A DNA stretch of 9,859 nucleotides from Pseudomonadota bacterium (GTDB lineage: Bacteria; Pseudomonadota; Gammaproteobacteria; Xanthomonadales; Xanthomonadaceae). Made by a program: the position numbers and the translations under genes. Below, piece by piece: positions 8,797-9,859 of the stretch. Under the pieces are notes generated by a model that saw only the letters and a list, made by a program, of their open reading frames with translations, did no database searches and was not told where the DNA came from. Where the stretch lies: assembly GCA_023423675.1 (NCBI GenBank), contig JAFAFD010000225.1:1-9859 (forward strand). The letters run 5' to 3'. Numbering within the stretch: position 1 is the stretch's first letter; each line of letters begins with the position of its first letter.

Positions 8797-8991
8797 GCTG
8801 TCCTTTTGCCTGAGAGTTCAGCGGGATGAACCGCGTGCCCCTTCGGCGGATCGTGCCGGGCGTGCCCGGTGACCTCTCTCCAGCTCGGCGAGTCGAATGC
8901 ATGGTTGGTGGGATTCCAGCCCACCGGCCTGAGCGATCATGGGAGCCTGCGCCTTCGGCGGGCGCCAGCGCGGCGCCTCTCTCCTGCATTC
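8797..8991 (-). promoter_or_regulatory. Tandem glycine riboswitch
   Basis: Two aptamers read leftwards. Aptamer 1 (8991 to 8895) is closed by a perfect 7-bp stem, GAAUGCA (8991-8985) with UGCAUUC (8901-8895). It contains GGAGAGAGG, a side hairpin GGCGCC/GGCGCC and the conserved CGCCGAAGG (near 8961-8953). Aptamer 2 (8884 to 8797) starts with GCUGGAGAGAGG, contains CCGCCGAAGGGGCA (8849-8836) and ends with the hallmark CUCUCAGGCAAAAGGACAG (8816-8798). A linker of about 10 nt separates them. These are the class-defining features of the cooperative two-aptamer glycine riboswitch, which usually controls glycine cleavage genes or amino-acid transporters and is mostly an ON switch. Here it leads into a TRIC-family channel gene. 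Aptamer 1 carries an additional small stem, GGUGGG/CCCACC (8925-8907). Confidence 0.93.
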
Positions 8992-8998
8992 AGGCGGC

Positions 8999-9027
8999 AG
9001 TATATCCGCTGCAGTGCAGCACGCCAT
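8999..9027 (-). promoter_or_regulatory. Promoter for the riboswitch-TRIC transcript
   Basis: TATACT (9004-8999) is a good -10 box for leftward transcription. A start at G8991, 8 nt downstream, would put the first base of the transcript at the first base of the aptamer 1 closing stem, which supports the call. The -35 is poor (ATGGCG at 9027-9022 with 17-bp spacing; TTATGG with 19). The spacer contains a 13-bp palindrome (9008-9020). Confidence 0.5.
9008..9020. promoter_or_regulatory. 13-bp palindrome between divergent promoters, possible operator
   Basis: GCTGCA G TGCAGC is a perfect inverted repeat with one central base. It falls between the -10 and -35 positions of the leftward riboswitch promoter and upstream of the rightward -10 at 9025-9030, so a bound protein could affect both. 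Whether any regulator uses it is unknown; a short palindrome can occur by chance in GC-rich DNA. Confidence 0.3.
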
Positions 9028-9030
9028 AAT
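9025..9030 (+). promoter_or_regulatory. Candidate -10 box for a leaderless GIY-YIG mRNA
   Basis: CATAAT ends 7 nt before the A of the ATG at 9038, so transcription from it would begin at or one base before the start codon. The bases before the ATG (CCCCCCT) contain no ribosome binding site. Both facts suit a leaderless message. No convincing -35 is visible. Confidence 0.4.
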
Positions 9031-9037
9031 CCCCCCT

Positions 9038-9346
9038 ATGGCCCGTCCCTCCGCCCCGTGGTTCCTGTACCTGCTCGAATGCCGGGACGGCAGCTATTAC
9101 GCCGGCATCAGCACCGACGTAGCCGCCCGTTTCGCCGCCCATCTGGCCGGCAAGGGCGCCCGCTACACCCGCGCCCGGCCGCCGCTGCGCATCCTCGCTG
9201 TGCGCGAATACCCGGACCGCTCGTCTGCTTCCCGCGCCGAATGGCAGCTCAAGCAGCAGCCGCGCGAACGCAAGCTGGCCTGGCTGCAGGCCGACGCCGC
9301 CCATGCCATGATCGCCACACCCATCGACACAGGGACCGTCCGATGA
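9038..9346 (+). CDS. GIY-YIG domain protein, UPF0213 (YhbQ-like)
   Basis: A 102-residue protein that is essentially one GIY-YIG nuclease domain. The first motif is Y11-L-L and the second Y21-A-G23. They are followed by R31 and H35 (AARFAAH), a GKGARYT loop (38-44) and the acidic metal ligand E68 (SRAEWQLK). These match the core catalytic set Tyr, Tyr, Arg, His/Tyr and Glu, so activity is plausible. UPF0213 proteins such as YhbQ are poorly characterised and have been linked to DNA cleavage or repair. The frame is open for 33 codons upstream, but those run back through the divergent promoters and into the riboswitch; the ATG at 9038 gives the family's usual N-terminus. It has no ribosome binding site and may be leaderless. 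It overlaps the next gene by 4 bp (ATGA, 9343-9346), so the two are probably co-translated. Confidence 0.9.
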   Translation: MARPSAPWFLYLLECRDGSYYAGISTDVAARFAAHLAGKGARYTRARPPLRILAVREYPDRSSASRAEWQLKQQPRERKLAWLQADAAHAMIATPIDTGTVR

Positions 9347-9753
9347 AGACCTGCTGGATGCTGCTGCTCACCACCGGCATGGCCTTGCCGGCCTGCGCCC
9401 AGACCCCGCCGCCGCTGCAGCACGGGCAGGTCGGCACCGCCGCAGAGCTGGCCGCGCAACGTGGTCCGACCACACCCGGGCCCATCCACCTGAACCGTGA
9501 CCGGGTGCCGCCCGATCTGGTTGACCTGATTCCGCTCGCTGAAAAGTGGGGCATCAGCGATGACGTGCTGCGCGACGAGATGCAGGAGCGTGCGACCGCA
9601 GCGGAGAAGCAGGCCATGGGCGATGCGTTGAAGAATCGCCATGCACGCATCACCGCCTGGCTCGACAGTCTTCCGCAGGGCCAGCCGATGTCCGACGAGG
9701 CCGCCGCCTTCATGTACATGCAGTTGGGCGCCGACGAAATGGGCCTGATGTAG
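9343..9753 (+). CDS. Small exported protein of unknown function
   Basis: A 136-residue protein I do not recognise. It begins with a signal peptide: Lys2, a hydrophobic stretch (residues 5-15) and a likely cleavage after A19 (A-C-A before Q20). LPAC18 could instead be a poor lipobox, with Pro at an unusual position. The mature part starts with a Pro/Gln-rich stretch (TPPPLQHGQ), then a mostly helical, acidic domain with [20 protein letters not shown] (68-aa region onwards), a heptad-like segment around [15 protein letters not shown], and a Met-rich end ([14 protein letters not shown]). It is probably periplasmic. AGGGA lies 7 nt before the ATG, which overlaps the stop of the GIY-YIG gene. The TAG stop is formed by the GTAG head of a REP element, so the last residues may have been altered when that element arrived. 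The pairing with a nuclease-like gene gives no clear functional clue. Confidence 0.8.
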   Translation: MKTCWMLLLTTGMALPACAQTPPPLQHGQVGTAAELAAQRGPTTPGPIHLNRDRVPPDLVDLIPLAEKWGISDDVLRDEMQERATAAEKQAMGDALKNRHARITAWLDSLPQGQPMSDEAAAFMYMQLGADEMGLM

Positions 9754-9772
9754 ATCCATGCCATGCGTGGAT
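9750..9772 (+). repeat. GTAG-headed REP hairpin overlapping a stop codon
   Basis: GTAG (9750-9753) is followed by ATCCATGC (9754-9761), CAT, and GCGTGGAT (9765-9772), a stem of 8 pairs including one T-G. It belongs to the same stem subfamily as unit 3 at 407-429. Bases 9751-9753 are the TAG stop of the exported-protein gene. It may also serve as that transcript's 3' hairpin. Confidence 0.8.
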
Positions 9773-9802
9773 GGCGCCCTCCGGCCCATGTGGCGCGCTT
9801 GC

Positions 9803-9859
9803 GTAGAGCCGAGCCCATGCTAGGCTGCGTTGGCAGTTGAGGAGCCGAGCATGGGGTGT
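9803..9859. repeat. GTAG REP dimer, cut by the window edge
   Basis: The left unit begins with GTAG (9803-9806) and has an imperfect stem: AGCC-G-AGC pairs with GCT-A-GGCT around CCAT (up to about 9825). The right unit, GAGCCGAGCATGGGG from 9842, looks like the inverted partner and is cut off at 9859. The left stem carries a G-A mismatch, so this copy is diverging. No gene is visible between 9754 and the end. Confidence 0.65.

Noticed and set aside
8706..8924. Longer start for the TRIC gene, adding 73 residues
   Set aside because: This stretch is the glycine riboswitch second aptamer and the leader; the open frame there is a by-product of high GC.
9343..9400. Lipoprotein assignment for the small exported protein
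   Set aside because: LPAC has Pro at an unusual lipobox position and an ACA-Q cleavage site fits ordinary signal peptidase better; left as an alternative only.

Overview
The window looks like chromosomal DNA from a high-GC gammaproteobacterium of the Xanthomonadaceae, most likely Stenotrophomonas (S. maltophilia group). Two things point there. Short GTAG-headed inverted repeats recur between genes (338-429, 8011-8086, 9750-9772, 9803-9859) and match the GTAG/SMAG-type REP elements known from S. maltophilia. The main locus also has the layout of the SmeIJK (MdtABC/MuxABC-type) RND efflux operon. Assignments rest on reading the sequence and on memory of families; no search was run.

Layout. A small DUF5076-like gene at the left edge (+) converges on the RND operon (-), with a cluster of GTAG repeats between them. 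The operon occupies 443-7817 and reads right to left: periplasmic adaptor (smeI), MdtB-type permease (smeJ), MdtC-type permease (smeK). Both junctions are 4-bp ATGA overlaps, which suggests translational coupling. The operon has no outer-membrane channel gene, so a TolC-like partner must be encoded elsewhere. smeJ carries a three-arm palindromic repeat (5101-5149), kept in frame and translated in the central cytoplasmic linker between the two halves of the permease. The smeI leader (7818-8010) has no gene; it holds a perfect 8+8 inverted repeat far upstream and a hairpin just before the ribosome binding site.

Right of a GTAG dimer lies a TRIC/UPF0126 family membrane channel gene (8088-8705, -). 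Its leader contains a clear tandem glycine riboswitch (8797-8991, -). The riboswitch promoter lies almost back to back with that of a divergent pair on the + strand: a GIY-YIG (UPF0213-like) protein, probably translated from a leaderless mRNA, and an overlapping small exported protein of unknown function. That last gene takes its stop codon from the GTAG head of a repeat.

Functionally the window holds three units: a heteromeric RND pump, a glycine-responsive membrane channel, and a nuclease-like plus secreted-protein pair. I see no tRNA, rRNA, CRISPR array, insertion sequence or prophage gene. The points most worth a second look are the translated palindrome in smeJ, the glycine riboswitch on a TRIC channel with a possible start-site switch, and the compact divergent promoter region at 8991-9038.
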